DNA of 48,344 nucleotides from Flavobacteriaceae bacterium (GTDB lineage: Bacteria > Bacteroidota > Bacteroidia > Flavobacteriales > Flavobacteriaceae). Both the position numbers and the translations under genes were made by a program. This document shows positions 34,807 to 42,870 of this stretch, in pieces (positions within the stretch are counted from its first letter, which is position 1; every line of letters starts with the position of its first letter). Below the pieces are notes generated by a model. That model ran no database searches, had not been told where the DNA came from, and saw only the letters and a list, made by a program, of their open reading frames with translations. The stretch covers positions 1 to 48,344 of the forward strand of contig JADZFW010000041.1 in the NCBI GenBank assembly GCA_020854235.1, read 5' to 3'.

Positions 34807-35211
34807 TTATTTACCATTTAAAACAGGAGAATCTGAAGGTTTTGCAAATTCTAGTTCGCAACTAACCTCACTATAATCCAGAATTAGTTTAGGGAGTGAA
34901 CTAGGATCTGAAATTTGAACACCTTCTATACTAGTTCTATTAGGCTTACATAAATAGTGTATTTCTTCTTCAATTTTGATTGCTGATCTTAATCTGTATT
35001 TTATTTTATAACATTTATCCTTTTCTAATTTAAAAATCGGGAATTCATTGTCAGATTTACTACTTATAAAAATTAGGCTATCCTGATTCAAACTTTCAAT
35101 AGTATTATAAATGTAATAATATTTAGTTTCTTTCCTATTTAAAATTTTTACAGTTAAATCCTGACTAAATAAGCTTTGAGAAAAGAATAAGATTAGAATT
35201 AATATTTTCAT
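34807..35211 (-). CDS. Small exported protein of unknown function
   Basis: The 134-residue product has a signal peptide (MKILILILFFSQSLFSQ) and a short beta-rich mature part (DLTVKILNRKETKYYYIYNT, KCYKIKYRLRSAIKIEEEIH). Two cysteines, in FKLEKDKCYK and EEIHYLCKPN, could form a disulfide. Not recognised. It is AT-rich and lies 66 bp upstream of the small lipoprotein gene on the same strand; the two may be cotranscribed. The start at 35211 is preferred over a frame extension of four codons. Confidence 0.6.
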   Translation of the reverse strand: MKILILILFFSQSLFSQDLTVKILNRKETKYYYIYNTIESLNQDSLIFISSKSDNEFPIFKLEKDKCYKIKYRLRSAIKIEEEIHYLCKPNRTSIEGVQISDPSSLPKLILDYSEVSCELEFAKPSDSPVLNGK

Positions 35212-35254
35212 TTCACTTAACATTAAAATTTATTATTTTCGACATCAATCACCC

Positions 35255-35293
35255 TTGCAGTGCGAAGTTACAAACTTTACCCCATTCCATTAC
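35255..35293 (-). repeat. REP-like palindromic element (right copy, inverted)
   Basis: Read on the minus strand: ATGGGGTAAAGTTTGTAACT then TCGCACTGC. It shares TGGGGT, AAGTTTGTAA and TTCGCA with the element at 34285-34322, in opposite orientation. The hairpin AAGTT-TGT-AACTT is intact but the outer stem is imperfect. Confidence 0.4.
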
Positions 35294-35419
35294 AACTATT
35301 CGTTATATGAAAGTTAGAAAGATTGAAACTGTAAATAATCGGGTTATCTTTTAGTGTCATATAGATTAAGTGGGTGAAACAGTTGGTGATGTAGTTTTTC
35401 AAATCCTTTCTACACATTT

Positions 35420-35770
35420 GCTAAAGCCAAAGAATTTTTTCTGAACCCTACTTCATGTTCGCGGAAGCCATAGAATTTTTTCTGAACCCTTTTTCACGTT
35501 CGCGGAAGCTGTAGAATTTTTTCTGAACCCTCTTTTACGTTCGCGCAAGCCATAGAATTTTTTCTGTACCCTTTTTCGCGTTCGCGGAAGCTTCAGAATT
35601 TTTTCTGAACCCTCCCGCACGTTCGCGCAAGCCGTAGAATTTTTTCTGAACCTTCCCGCACGTTCGCGCAAGCCTCAGAATTTTTTCTAAACCCTCCCGC
35701 ACGTTCGCGCAAGCTGTAGAATTTTTTCTGAACCTTCCCGCACGTTCGCGCAAGCCGTAGAATTTTTTCA
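35420..35770. repeat. 41-bp tandem repeat array (8.5 units)
   Basis: Units start exactly every 41 bp at 35420, 35461, 35502, 35543, 35584, 35625, 35666, 35707 and a truncated one at 35748. Each contains the invariant core AGAATTTTTTCTGAACC (with rare single changes), ends in GTTC, and begins GCG(G/C)AAGC. Variation is concentrated in a three-base slot after AAGC (CAT, TGT, TTC, CGT, CTC) and in an eight-base pyrimidine-rich slot (for example CTTTTTCA, CTCCCGCA). Units on the right are more alike than those on the left. A 41-bp period shifts frame every unit, so the open frames across it are accidental. Confidence 0.92.
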
Positions 35771-35828
35771 AAATGCTCTTGTCAATTGATTATTTGAAAA
35801 GATGTTTAGCTTAAATGCCATAAAGTTC

Positions 35829-35836
35829 TATTTTTG
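35829..35836 (+). promoter_or_regulatory. Bacteroidota-type -7 box (TATTTTTG)
   Basis: TAnnTTTG match 22 nt before the DUF486 ATG, with TTTA at 35804-35807 about 21 bp upstream as a possible -33 element. It lies just beyond the 41-bp array. Confidence 0.45.
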
Positions 35837-35858
35837 TGCCTCTTAAACCAAACTTTTA

Positions 35859-36227
35859 ATGAAATCATTTCTCACCATAACCTTATTGGTTTTATCCAAC
35901 ACCTTTATGACCTTAGCGTGGTATGGACATCTCAAATTCAAAGAATGGCATTGGTTTGCCCGATTGAGTTTGGTAGGCATCGTATTGGTCAGTTGGGGAA
36001 TTGCCCTTTTTGAGTACTTTTTTCAAGTACCTGCCAATCGCATTGGATTCAAAGGCAATGGTGGACCTTTTACTTTGATTCAACTCAAAGTGATACAAGA
36101 AGTGATCAGTTTGATCGTATTTGCAGTCTTTACCTTATTGGTTTTTAAAACCGAGACTTTTCGCACCAATCATATCATCGCATTTGCGCTATTGATTTTG
36201 GCTGTTTATTTTATGTTTAAGAAGTAA
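35859..36227 (+). CDS. DMT-superfamily membrane protein, DUF486
   Basis: This 122-residue protein has four membrane helices (about residues 3-23, 32-53, 80-98, 102-119). The DUF486 words NTFMTLAWYGHLKF, WGIALFEYFFQVPANRIGFK and FTLIQLKVIQEVISLIVF are present. Family members belong to the drug/metabolite transporter superfamily and probably form dimers, but no substrate is established. It is preceded by the 41-bp array and followed by heptamer repeats; no operon partner. Confidence 0.9.
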   Translation: MKSFLTITLLVLSNTFMTLAWYGHLKFKEWHWFARLSLVGIVLVSWGIALFEYFFQVPANRIGFKGNGGPFTLIQLKVIQEVISLIVFAVFTLLVFKTETFRTNHIIAFALLILAVYFMFKK

Positions 36228-36232
36228 TGTGG

Positions 36233-36298
36233 TTTAAAGTTTAAGGTTTAAAGTTTCATGGAACCCATCATCCATCACCCAACACCCATCACCCAACA
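36233..36298. repeat. Compound tandem heptamers (4 + 5 units)
   Basis: Two different heptamer tracts sit side by side: TTTAAAG, TTTAAGG, TTTAAAG, TTTCATG (36233-36260), then after three bases CCCATCA, TCCATCA, CCCAACA, CCCATCA, CCCAACA (36264-36298). They lie between convergent DUF486 and mscS genes. Confidence 0.8.
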
Positions 36299-36328
36299 AT
36301 CAAAATAGCTCAATCTTCTCAACAAACA

Positions 36329-37141
36329 TTAAGTCAACATTCTCACTTCTCTTTGTGGGAATGGAATGTTGATTTTTGCTTTTTGCAATACTTCTTTGGA
36401 TTGTTCGGTAACGTCAAAGTGCACTTTCCAATAATCGTCGGGTAGACACCAGCATCTTACGATGAGATGTACCGAACTTTCTCCTAGCTCGGAAACACCC
36501 ACAACGGGAAAGGGTTCTTGGAGAACCAAAGGATGATTTTCCATCACTTCGAGTAATACTTTTCTAGCTTTTTGAATATCCGCTTTGTAGTCTATCCCTA
36601 TTTTGATATCTATTCTTACGCTACCTTCTTGGGTGTAGTTGATGATGTTGCCATTGGCTAATGTCCCATTGGGAATAATGGCGAGTTTGCCGTCGGGTCG
36701 GAGTAATTTGGTGACAAATATTTGAATTTCTTTGACATCTCCTTTTTCTCCTTGCGCTTCAATAAAATCGCCTACTTTGAAAGGTTTGAAAAATAAGATC
36801 AAGGCTCCTCCGGCAAAATTGGAAAGCGAACCTTGTAGCGCCAATCCTATAGCCAAACCGGCAGCTCCCAGTGCGGCAATAAAGGAAGTGGTATTGATAC
36901 CGGCTTGGTGTAAAACGGTAAAAATCAACAAGATTTTTAGGGCGATACGGATGAGTGTTTGTAGAAAATACTTCAATCCTTCATCGAGACCTCTTTTATC
37001 CATGATTTTCTTCACCACAAAATTGATGCGTCTGATGATCCAAAAACCGATGATGAGAATGAATAGCGCAGCCAATATTTTGGTTGAATGGTCAAAGACT
37101 AAATCTTTAATCAATCCGATATAGTATTCTGTATTGTGCAT
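36329..37141 (-). CDS. Small-conductance mechanosensitive channel, MscS family
   Basis: The 270-residue product has three N-terminal membrane helices and the MscS pore signature on TM3: AALGAAGLAIGLALQGSLSN, FAGGALILFFKPFKVGDFI. A beta domain follows (LLRPDGKLAIIPNGTLANGN), then a C-terminal alpha/beta domain. This is the standard small MscS size. It opens under membrane tension to release solutes in hypo-osmotic shock. Its start codon directly adjoins the stop of the upstream DUF255 gene with no gap, so the two are probably cotranscribed. Confidence 0.94.
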   Translation of the reverse strand: MHNTEYYIGLIKDLVFDHSTKILAALFILIIGFWIIRRINFVVKKIMDKRGLDEGLKYFLQTLIRIALKILLIFTVLHQAGINTTSFIAALGAAGLAIGLALQGSLSNFAGGALILFFKPFKVGDFIEAQGEKGDVKEIQIFVTKLLRPDGKLAIIPNGTLANGNIINYTQEGSVRIDIKIGIDYKADIQKARKVLLEVMENHPLVLQEPFPVVGVSELGESSVHLIVRCWCLPDDYWKVHFDVTEQSKEVLQKAKINIPFPQREVRMLT

Positions 37142-39202
37142 TTAAAACTGGATTTTAATGGGTTTGATAGCTTCTAATACTTGTTCGCTAGGTAATAAAC
37201 AAGATTTATTGACACATACAAAAATAGATGTTTTTTCAGAATTATACCGTTGCTCCATGAGTGGCATTGTGCTGTTTTCCACGCTACCGGTTACGAGTTT
37301 GTTGGGAATATACACCGTATTGAGTTCCTTTAATTTTGTCACGGCATCATTCCCTGAAATTACGATTTCATAATACTCTGATGCCAAATCGGAAGCTAAA
37401 AACAACCAATTACTGTAACTCGAAGCATAGGTATGCATGTGTTCCAATACGTTATTGAGCATCTGACGGCTGACTTTTTCATAATGAGCATTGCCAAATA
37501 GGTGACTCAATTTGAATAAATTGCGTGCCATGATGGAATTGCCGGAAGGAATGACATCGTCGGGAACATCGATTTTGCGGTGAACCAATTCCACATCTTC
37601 ATCGGAAGTGAAAAAGAAAAATCCGGTTTCGGTATCATAGAAATGCTCCAAAGTATAATCGGTAAAAGTCTTGGCCAAATGCAAGTATTTCTCTTCCAAA
37701 GTTACTTCGTGTAAAGAAATCAATGCATCGATCAAAGTGGCATAGTCTTCCAAATAAGCATTGATTTTACTTTTACTTTCAGGATGTTTTGGATTGAAAT
37801 TGCGGTTGAGTCCACCATCGGGACGCAGCATACGGCTGATTAGAAAACGGATGTTTTTTTGCGCGATTTCCAAATAATTGGGTTGGTTGAAAACCCGGTA
37901 AGCATCACAGTAACCTTTGAGCATTAACGCATTCCACGAAGTGAGTATCTTATCGTCTAAAAAAGGTTTGGGACGTTGATCTTGAGCTTTTCGAAGTTTA
38001 GAATGCCAAGTTTGTTTGAGTTCCTGGAAAGTTTCGAGATCAAGTTTATTTTCAAAACAGAAATCCACATCCGATTGGTTTTTAATCAGTACATAGTGAC
38101 CTTTTTCCCAATGACCCAGCGTATTGATATGATAATAGCGGGCAAATAAATCAAACTCGGATGGCAGTATTTCTTTCAATTCTTTTTCCGTCCATATATA
38201 GAAAGCCCCTTCTTCTTTAACTCCTTCGGGATTGATACTATCGGCGTCAAGCGCTGAATAAAAACCACCGGTTGTGGCGTCGTAAAGTTCGGATTCGATA
38301 AATTGCAGCGTATTGAAAACCGTTTCTTTATAGAGAGGGTTTTCGGTAATTAAATAGGCTTCACTATACAAACTCACCAGTTGGGCATTGTCATACAGCA
38401 TCTTTTCAAAGTGCGGTACATGCCATTTGTGATCAGTGGAATACCGGGCAAATCCACCACGAATATGGTCGTATATCCCACCAAATGCCATTTTTTGAAG
38501 GGTCAGATTGACAAAATCGAGTAGCTTAGCATCTGCATTTTGAACAGCTATTCTCAAAAGGAAATGGTAATTGTTGGGCAAGGGAAACTTGGGAGGGCGA
38601 TTCATGCCGCCCCATTCGTGATCAAAACGTTCTTTCCAAGGCAGCAGAATAGGTGTAAAAATATGGGGTTGAATTGATTTTATTTCGTTTTGAAATGGGA
38701 CATAATCTTTTTGACGAATGCCTTGGGTTAAGTTTTCGGCATATTCCAATATTTTTTCAGGTTCTTGTTGCCAAATTCGATTGATTTCGGTGAGAATACT
38801 CATCCAATTGTCGCGCGGGTAATACGTGCCACCCCAAAAAGGTCTGCCATCGGGAAGCGTAATGCTATGTAGGGGCCAGCCACCACGTCCGGTGAGCAAT
38901 TGAACTGCATCCATATAGATTTGATCAATATCGGGACGTTCTTCTCGATCTACTTTGATACAAATGAAATGCTCATTCATGATTTTTGCTACTTCTTCGT
39001 TTTCAAAACTTTCAGCTTCCATGACATGACACCAATGACAGGTAGCATAACCGATAGATATGAGGATTAATTTGTTTTCCTTTCTAGCTTGGGTAAGCGT
39101 TTCTGTATGCCACGCTTGCCAGTTTACCGGATTATGAGCATGTTGAAGGAGGTAAGGACTCGTCTCGTGAATGAGCGCGTTGGTATATTTTAACTGAGAC
39201 AT
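37142..39202 (-). CDS. Thioredoxin-domain protein, DUF255/YyaL (SSP411-like)
   Basis: The 686-residue product has an N-terminal thioredoxin-like domain (about residues 1-165) starting [20 protein letters not shown], with the CxxC pair C55/C58 in [11 protein letters not shown] and [21 protein letters not shown] long (alpha/alpha)6-barrel-like C-terminal region follows: [74 protein letters not shown]. It lacks a signal peptide and is likely cytoplasmic. The family is widespread and of uncertain activity; a redox or chaperone role is usually inferred. It abuts mscS. Confidence 0.92.
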   Translation of the reverse strand: MSQLKYTNALIHETSPYLLQHAHNPVNWQAWHTETLTQARKENKLILISIGYATCHWCHVMEAESFENEEVAKIMNEHFICIKVDREERPDIDQIYMDAVQLLTGRGGWPLHSITLPDGRPFWGGTYYPRDNWMSILTEINRIWQQEPEKILEYAENLTQGIRQKDYVPFQNEIKSIQPHIFTPILLPWKERFDHEWGGMNRPPKFPLPNNYHFLLRIAVQNADAKLLDFVNLTLQKMAFGGIYDHIRGGFARYSTDHKWHVPHFEKMLYDNAQLVSLYSEAYLITENPLYKETVFNTLQFIESELYDATTGGFYSALDADSINPEGVKEEGAFYIWTEKELKEILPSEFDLFARYYHINTLGHWEKGHYVLIKNQSDVDFCFENKLDLETFQELKQTWHSKLRKAQDQRPKPFLDDKILTSWNALMLKGYCDAYRVFNQPNYLEIAQKNIRFLISRMLRPDGGLNRNFNPKHPESKSKINAYLEDYATLIDALISLHEVTLEEKYLHLAKTFTDYTLEHFYDTETGFFFFTSDEDVELVHRKIDVPDDVIPSGNSIMARNLFKLSHLFGNAHYEKVSRQMLNNVLEHMHTYASSYSNWLFLASDLASEYYEIVISGNDAVTKLKELNTVYIPNKLVTGSVENSTMPLMEQRYNSEKTSIFVCVNKSCLLPSEQVLEAIKPIKIQF

Positions 39203-39230
39203 ATAATAGTTTTTAAATGATAATTCTTGC

Positions 39231-39264
39231 CCCGACTATACTCGTACCCAGAGTCAAAGTCGGG
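39231..39264. repeat. Inverted repeat CCCGACT/AGTCGGG upstream of the DUF255 gene
   Basis: A 7-bp inverted repeat with a 20-base spacer lies about 30-60 bp upstream of the DUF255 start. It could be a leader hairpin or an operator; no T-run follows it. Confidence 0.35.
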
Positions 39265-39328
39265 ATACGCGAATAGTTGGAAGTAGTTATAGATGGAGTA
39301 AAGATACAAAAGTCCGTTCAAACATACT

Positions 39329-39769
39329 TTAATACAAATCGGGACGCCGAATCATACCACCCAAATGGGCTGTATAAAGTAAGATCAGGGTATTTATTAG
39401 AAGTAAAACAAATAAGATATAGGGTAATTTTTGAGAAGGTTTTTCACCTTGTAAATATCCGGAAAGAGCCATGATACCTATAAGTCCGCTAAAAACTTGT
39501 AGGATAAAAGTTATACGTCCCCAAAGCGCGTGATTTTCAACCAAATCTTGCGGATAGTTTTGAATTACAGATTTGACATGATCCGCAGTAGCAGGACCGG
39601 TAAAATATGAAATAGACGCAACTATTGCCAATAAAATAGATGCCGCATACATCCATTTCCATTTTCTTTCAATTTGATTTTTAAGATTGGGAAACATCCA
39701 AACAGCTAGAACAGGTGTGAGAATTACCGGAATATGAACAGTGATGACATGTAGTAAATTGGAAGACAT
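39329..39769 (-). CDS. Four-helix membrane protein, DUF2231-like
   Basis: The 146-residue product has four predicted helices (about residues 12-27, 38-57, 82-103, 113-131). Conserved-looking polar residues sit at helix ends: HVITVHIPVILTPVL, YFTGPATADHV, VENHALWGRITF, and HLGGMIRRPDLY at the C-terminus. The spacing of His residues would allow haem or metal binding, but this is inference. It resembles small quinone/haem-type DUF2231 proteins. The DUF6090 gene ends up 2 bp upstream on the same strand, so they are probably cotranscribed despite different base composition. Confidence 0.75.
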   Translation of the reverse strand: MSSNLLHVITVHIPVILTPVLAVWMFPNLKNQIERKWKWMYAASILLAIVASISYFTGPATADHVKSVIQNYPQDLVENHALWGRITFILQVFSGLIGIMALSGYLQGEKPSQKLPYILFVLLLINTLILLYTAHLGGMIRRPDLY

Positions 39770-39771
39770 TT

Positions 39772-40758
39772 CTATTTAATTTTATAAAATTGGAAATCGA
39801 GAGCTTTACTATGTACATGAAAGATGGAATCGTTTTTAAAAGTCAAAAATGGATACATGCCATCATTTAACTTGTAAAAAAACTGATTGTCATTTAAATA
39901 AATAAGTTTCTTTTTGTTTTTACCATTAATCACAAAAAGGGTATCATTTTCTTCAATAATAGTTGTTGTATCTTGTAGCTGTAAAGATAGGTATTTACCA
40001 GAAATTCGTTTGATTGAAATGTTATTCAAACTTGGGTTAATGGGTTCCAATTCATATTGTTTTGCCAATTCCTCATAAGCTAAAATACCATTTTCATAAA
40101 ACATTTGATAACTTAAAAGAAAATGATAGTTTAGTTGTGCATATTGGCTTAATAATTTTTTATAATCTTTGGATGTCAATAAAAAAGAATACAATTCATC
40201 ATTTTGTTTTTCAAAATACAAGTATTGTTCAAAAGAATCTACATTTTTTACAAAAAAAGGGATACTATTTTCTTTGACAAATTTTTTAATAATACTCTCA
40301 TTTTCATTCATAAAATCTCTATAGCCATATGTGTTTCTCAGCTTTAAAATCAAATCACTGTGGTATTGTTTGTCAGAAACATTATAATTTAATAAATTAT
40401 TGTAATCAAAAACCCCAATCATACTATTCATAAATGTCATTGAAATTCCTGCCAAATCTCTTTGGTTTCTATAATCCATTTCATTAAATGAATCAAGCAT
40501 AATGAGTCGGATTAATGAATCTTGTTTTTTAAGGTAATCAATACCAATTTTAGAATTATCCAAATTGTTTTTCAACTCATTTGCCACTTTTTTAAAGTTT
40601 TGATCCATTACATTTTCATACTTTCTTGTCGTATTGTAATTATCAACCTTCATAGCAATCAAAATCCCTGAAACTATGAGAATAATCTCACCTAAAGCGT
40701 ACAAAAAGTACTTTTTAAGATTGTTGTTGAACACAAAGTTCAGTTTGTCAATTTTCAT
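39772..40758 (-). CDS. DUF6090 family single-pass membrane protein
   Basis: The 328-residue product carries the DUF6090 N-terminal signature YFLYALGEIILIVSGILIAM followed by KVDNYN, a single membrane helix at about residues 20-38. A long, mostly helical extracytoplasmic part follows (LKNNLDNSKIGIDYLKKQDS) with a beta-rich end (YLSLQLQDTTTIIEENDTLF). The function is unknown; members occur as multiple paralogues in Flavobacteriia. It is AT-rich and Asn/Lys-rich compared with its neighbours, suggesting an accessory origin. Confidence 0.82.
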   Translation of the reverse strand: MKIDKLNFVFNNNLKKYFLYALGEIILIVSGILIAMKVDNYNTTRKYENVMDQNFKKVANELKNNLDNSKIGIDYLKKQDSLIRLIMLDSFNEMDYRNQRDLAGISMTFMNSMIGVFDYNNLLNYNVSDKQYHSDLILKLRNTYGYRDFMNENESIIKKFVKENSIPFFVKNVDSFEQYLYFEKQNDELYSFLLTSKDYKKLLSQYAQLNYHFLLSYQMFYENGILAYEELAKQYELEPINPSLNNISIKRISGKYLSLQLQDTTTIIEENDTLFVINGKNKKKLIYLNDNQFFYKLNDGMYPFLTFKNDSIFHVHSKALDFQFYKIK

Positions 40759-40852
40759 TTTTGTTTATTATTATTTTGTCGGGTTTAATGGTATACCCTA
40801 TTCCTAAATAGGTAGCTAATTAATATACTTTGTACCCCTACATTGTTACAAG

Positions 40853-40886
40853 AAAAAACGCAAAGAAAAGGTAAAATTCTTTGCGT
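40853..40886 (-). terminator. Intrinsic terminator of the 40912-41778 gene
   Basis: On the minus strand a perfect 10-bp stem (ACGCAAAGAA pairing with TTCTTTGCGT, 9-base loop) is followed by a run of T. It lies 26 bp after the stop. Confidence 0.8.
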
Positions 40887-40911
40887 TTGTGTATTTATTA
40901 GTTTAATAATT

Positions 40912-41778
40912 TTAGTGTTTTCCTGTTTCAATCGCTTCACTCGGCTTTATGCCTTGATCTACTTTGCTGTAATCCAAAGTTGATCCACCCATGCTGTGTG
41001 GAATGAGATATACACTAGTCATTACAATTGTGGCAACTAAAACTACAATTCTGCTTACTAGTTCTTTCTTTTTGGGTTTAAGTCCAATAATAGCTATTGC
41101 TAAAACCCATACAAACCACATGATTAAGGTTTTATTATCCGTAAAATCACCACCGTATGGGAAACCAGTCCAATATTCACCAAAAGCATTTTTTTGCACC
41201 AATGGGCCGAGCATCATGCCGCCTATTGTCATGCCGGTCAAAGAAATAATAACCCATTTTCTCATTGTTACAGTATCAAACAAAGCACTCAATCCGGCTC
41301 TCAAACCAAAAAGGACAGCAAAAAACATAAAGAAAATATGTGGAATCAAAATACCGCCCGGAACAGGATCTTTATATCTCAATACAATGCTTTTTTCGCC
41401 TTCTTCAGGAATTCTGAAGGTTTTACCATCAACAGTACCAGTGATGTAATACTCCATTTTACCGGCGGCAGGTTGTATCGGTAATTGGGCTTCAAACTTC
41501 ATATCTTTTGAATATTCAAAGGCTATGGGAGTAATGGAATCCATGGTTTTATAGCGTTTGAAATGCAAAGTAGCCTGATAGTCTGCTGCATCTATAGTTG
41601 GTAAAGTAATGCGTGCTCCTTCGGTGGTTTCTTGCGAACGCAACAATTTGTATTTGAATTCTTTATTTGCCTGTGTAAGTTTTCCTTTAAAAGGATATGT
41701 TGGTCCGGTACTGCGTTGATAAATAACGGCGGCGATGGTCAAAATAACGGCCAAAGTCCAAAGAAATAGTTGCTTCAT
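40912..41778 (-). CDS. Membrane protein of unknown function with extracytoplasmic beta domain
   Basis: The 288-residue product has an N-terminal signal-anchor (MKQLFLWTLAVILTIAAVIY). An extracytoplasmic domain of about 120 residues follows (YPFKGKLTQANKEFKYKLLR, TTEGARITLPTIDAADYQAT). Four membrane helices come next (about residues 146-165, 175-192, 215-231, 240-258) and a short polar tail with MGGSTLDYSKVDQG. I do not recognise a named family; close relatives appear to be common in Bacteroidota genomes. It has its own promoter and terminator, so it is likely monocistronic. Confidence 0.75.
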   Translation of the reverse strand: MKQLFLWTLAVILTIAAVIYQRSTGPTYPFKGKLTQANKEFKYKLLRSQETTEGARITLPTIDAADYQATLHFKRYKTMDSITPIAFEYSKDMKFEAQLPIQPAAGKMEYYITGTVDGKTFRIPEEGEKSIVLRYKDPVPGGILIPHIFFMFFAVLFGLRAGLSALFDTVTMRKWVIISLTGMTIGGMMLGPLVQKNAFGEYWTGFPYGGDFTDNKTLIMWFVWVLAIAIIGLKPKKKELVSRIVVLVATIVMTSVYLIPHSMGGSTLDYSKVDQGIKPSEAIETGKH

Positions 41779-41825
41779 GTGTTAGTGATTATAGTTATAA
41801 ACCTTATTATTACGATTGTATGGCA

Positions 41826-41852
41826 CAAAAGTAACAGATTTACACACACAAA
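41826..41852 (-). promoter_or_regulatory. Promoter for the 40912-41778 gene
   Basis: On the minus strand TACTTTTG (41826-41833) fits the -7 consensus, 47 nt before the ATG, with TTTG (41849-41852) upstream at a 15-bp spacing, slightly short of ideal. Confidence 0.45.
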
Positions 41853-41887
41853 AAGTAACGATGAAAGAAAATGATTGCAAACTCATA

Positions 41888-41931
41888 TTTTTCAAGGCTT
41901 CCAGCCTTTAAAGGCTGGAAGCCTTGAAAAA
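41888..41931. terminator. Perfect 44-bp palindrome, probable bidirectional terminator
   Basis: Two 22-base arms match without a mismatch around a central TTTAAA, with TTTTT on one outer side and AAAAA on the other. The arm reads TTTTTCAAGGCTTCCAGCCT then TT. It lies 8 bp after the stop of the MOSC-MoaB gene and would end the molybdopterin operon. Confidence 0.8.
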
Positions 41932-41939
41932 CAAATCTA

Positions 41940-42860
41940 TCAATGCAGTTGGATATCGTGGAGCATATAAAGTGAGTGATAAACCGTTGGAAATATTTCG
42001 GTCAGATACTCTTGAACCCCTTTACTACTTCCCGGCAAACAATACACCAAGGTTTTATCTTTTACGCCGGCAATAGATCGACTGATTAAGGCATTTGGTT
42101 TTTCCATTCCGTATTTCACTCTGATTAACTCCATGATTCCGGTTATTTCTTTGTCTAAATGCGGTTTAACTACCTCGGGTGTAATATCTCTTTTGCCAAT
42201 TCCGGTTCCTCCGGTAGTAAATAGCAAATCCGTTTTGTTTTCAAAGGCACGGATTAAATGTTGTTCCAAATCTGTTTTTTCATCGGGGATGATGAATTTT
42301 TCAATATTGAATAGCCTATTGGTTTTGGTGAAAAATTCTGTTGACATTTGTTCGATCAAAGCCCCACTTTTATCTTCGTATATGCCGGCTGAAGCTCTGT
42401 CACTCAAAGTTAAAATCTTTATCCTTATGACTTTCGGTTTAAATTTCAGTACCATTCCCGATTGTAAAACAGCTTCTTTTTGCGCTCTGACAAATAGGCC
42501 ACCTATAGGAATATCTTTTGGCCCAGATTGATGAAACCTGATTAATGAGTCGGACTTTACTGTATGGGCAGTTATGGTAACTTTTAATCTCGCCTCTTCA
42601 CTAATGAGACAATCCATAGGTTTGAGTTGGGTTAAATCCATACCTTCTACAGTGATATTTTCGCCCCAAAACCCATATTCCTCGCCCAAATCAGTATAAG
42701 CTTCTTTACTCAACACGCTGATTTCACGATTCCAATAATCGGTATCTCCATCGCCATCAACACCTTTTCGGCTTACAAGTAGTTTGGAAACCTGTTTTTT
42801 GGGTTGATTTCGAATAGCAGATAAATTGACGGAAATAATTTTTATTTGTTGAGCATTCAT
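41940..42860 (-). CDS. MOSC-MoaB/MogA fusion protein (molybdopterin handling)
   Basis: The 306-residue product joins two domains. Residues about 1-145 form a MOSC domain: VSKLLVSRKGVDGDGDTDYW, EISVLSKEAYTDLGEEYGFW, GENITVEGMDL. Residues about 146-306 form a MogA/MoaB molybdopterin adenylyltransferase-type domain: IKILTLSDRASAGIYEDKSG, LLFTTGGTGIGKRDITPEVV, and SRSIAGVKDKTLVYCLPGSS. MoaB/MogA adenylates molybdopterin before metal insertion by MoeA; MOSC domains bind cofactor or sulfur carriers. The usual MOSC HGG segment is replaced (YWNREISV), and no conserved Cys is in the usual place. It starts 10 bp after moeA. Confidence 0.88.
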   Translation of the reverse strand: MNAQQIKIISVNLSAIRNQPKKQVSKLLVSRKGVDGDGDTDYWNREISVLSKEAYTDLGEEYGFWGENITVEGMDLTQLKPMDCLISEEARLKVTITAHTVKSDSLIRFHQSGPKDIPIGGLFVRAQKEAVLQSGMVLKFKPKVIRIKILTLSDRASAGIYEDKSGALIEQMSTEFFTKTNRLFNIEKFIIPDEKTDLEQHLIRAFENKTDLLFTTGGTGIGKRDITPEVVKPHLDKEITGIMELIRVKYGMEKPNALISRSIAGVKDKTLVYCLPGSSKGVQEYLTEIFPTVYHSLYMLHDIQLH

Positions 42861-42870
42861 AATAGTTTCA

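Noticed and set aside
27118-35770. Tandem arrays as CRISPR arrays
   Set aside because: Units are contiguous with no unique spacers of constant length; variable slots are only one to eight bases; no cas gene is present.
35453-35771. Minus-strand frames of 72 and 78 codons across the 41-bp array
   Set aside because: A 41-bp period shifts the frame each unit, so the repeating peptides are artefacts.
39277-39474. 65-codon plus-strand frame near the DUF2231-like gene
   Set aside because: Mostly antisense to a well-supported membrane protein and without any family resemblance.
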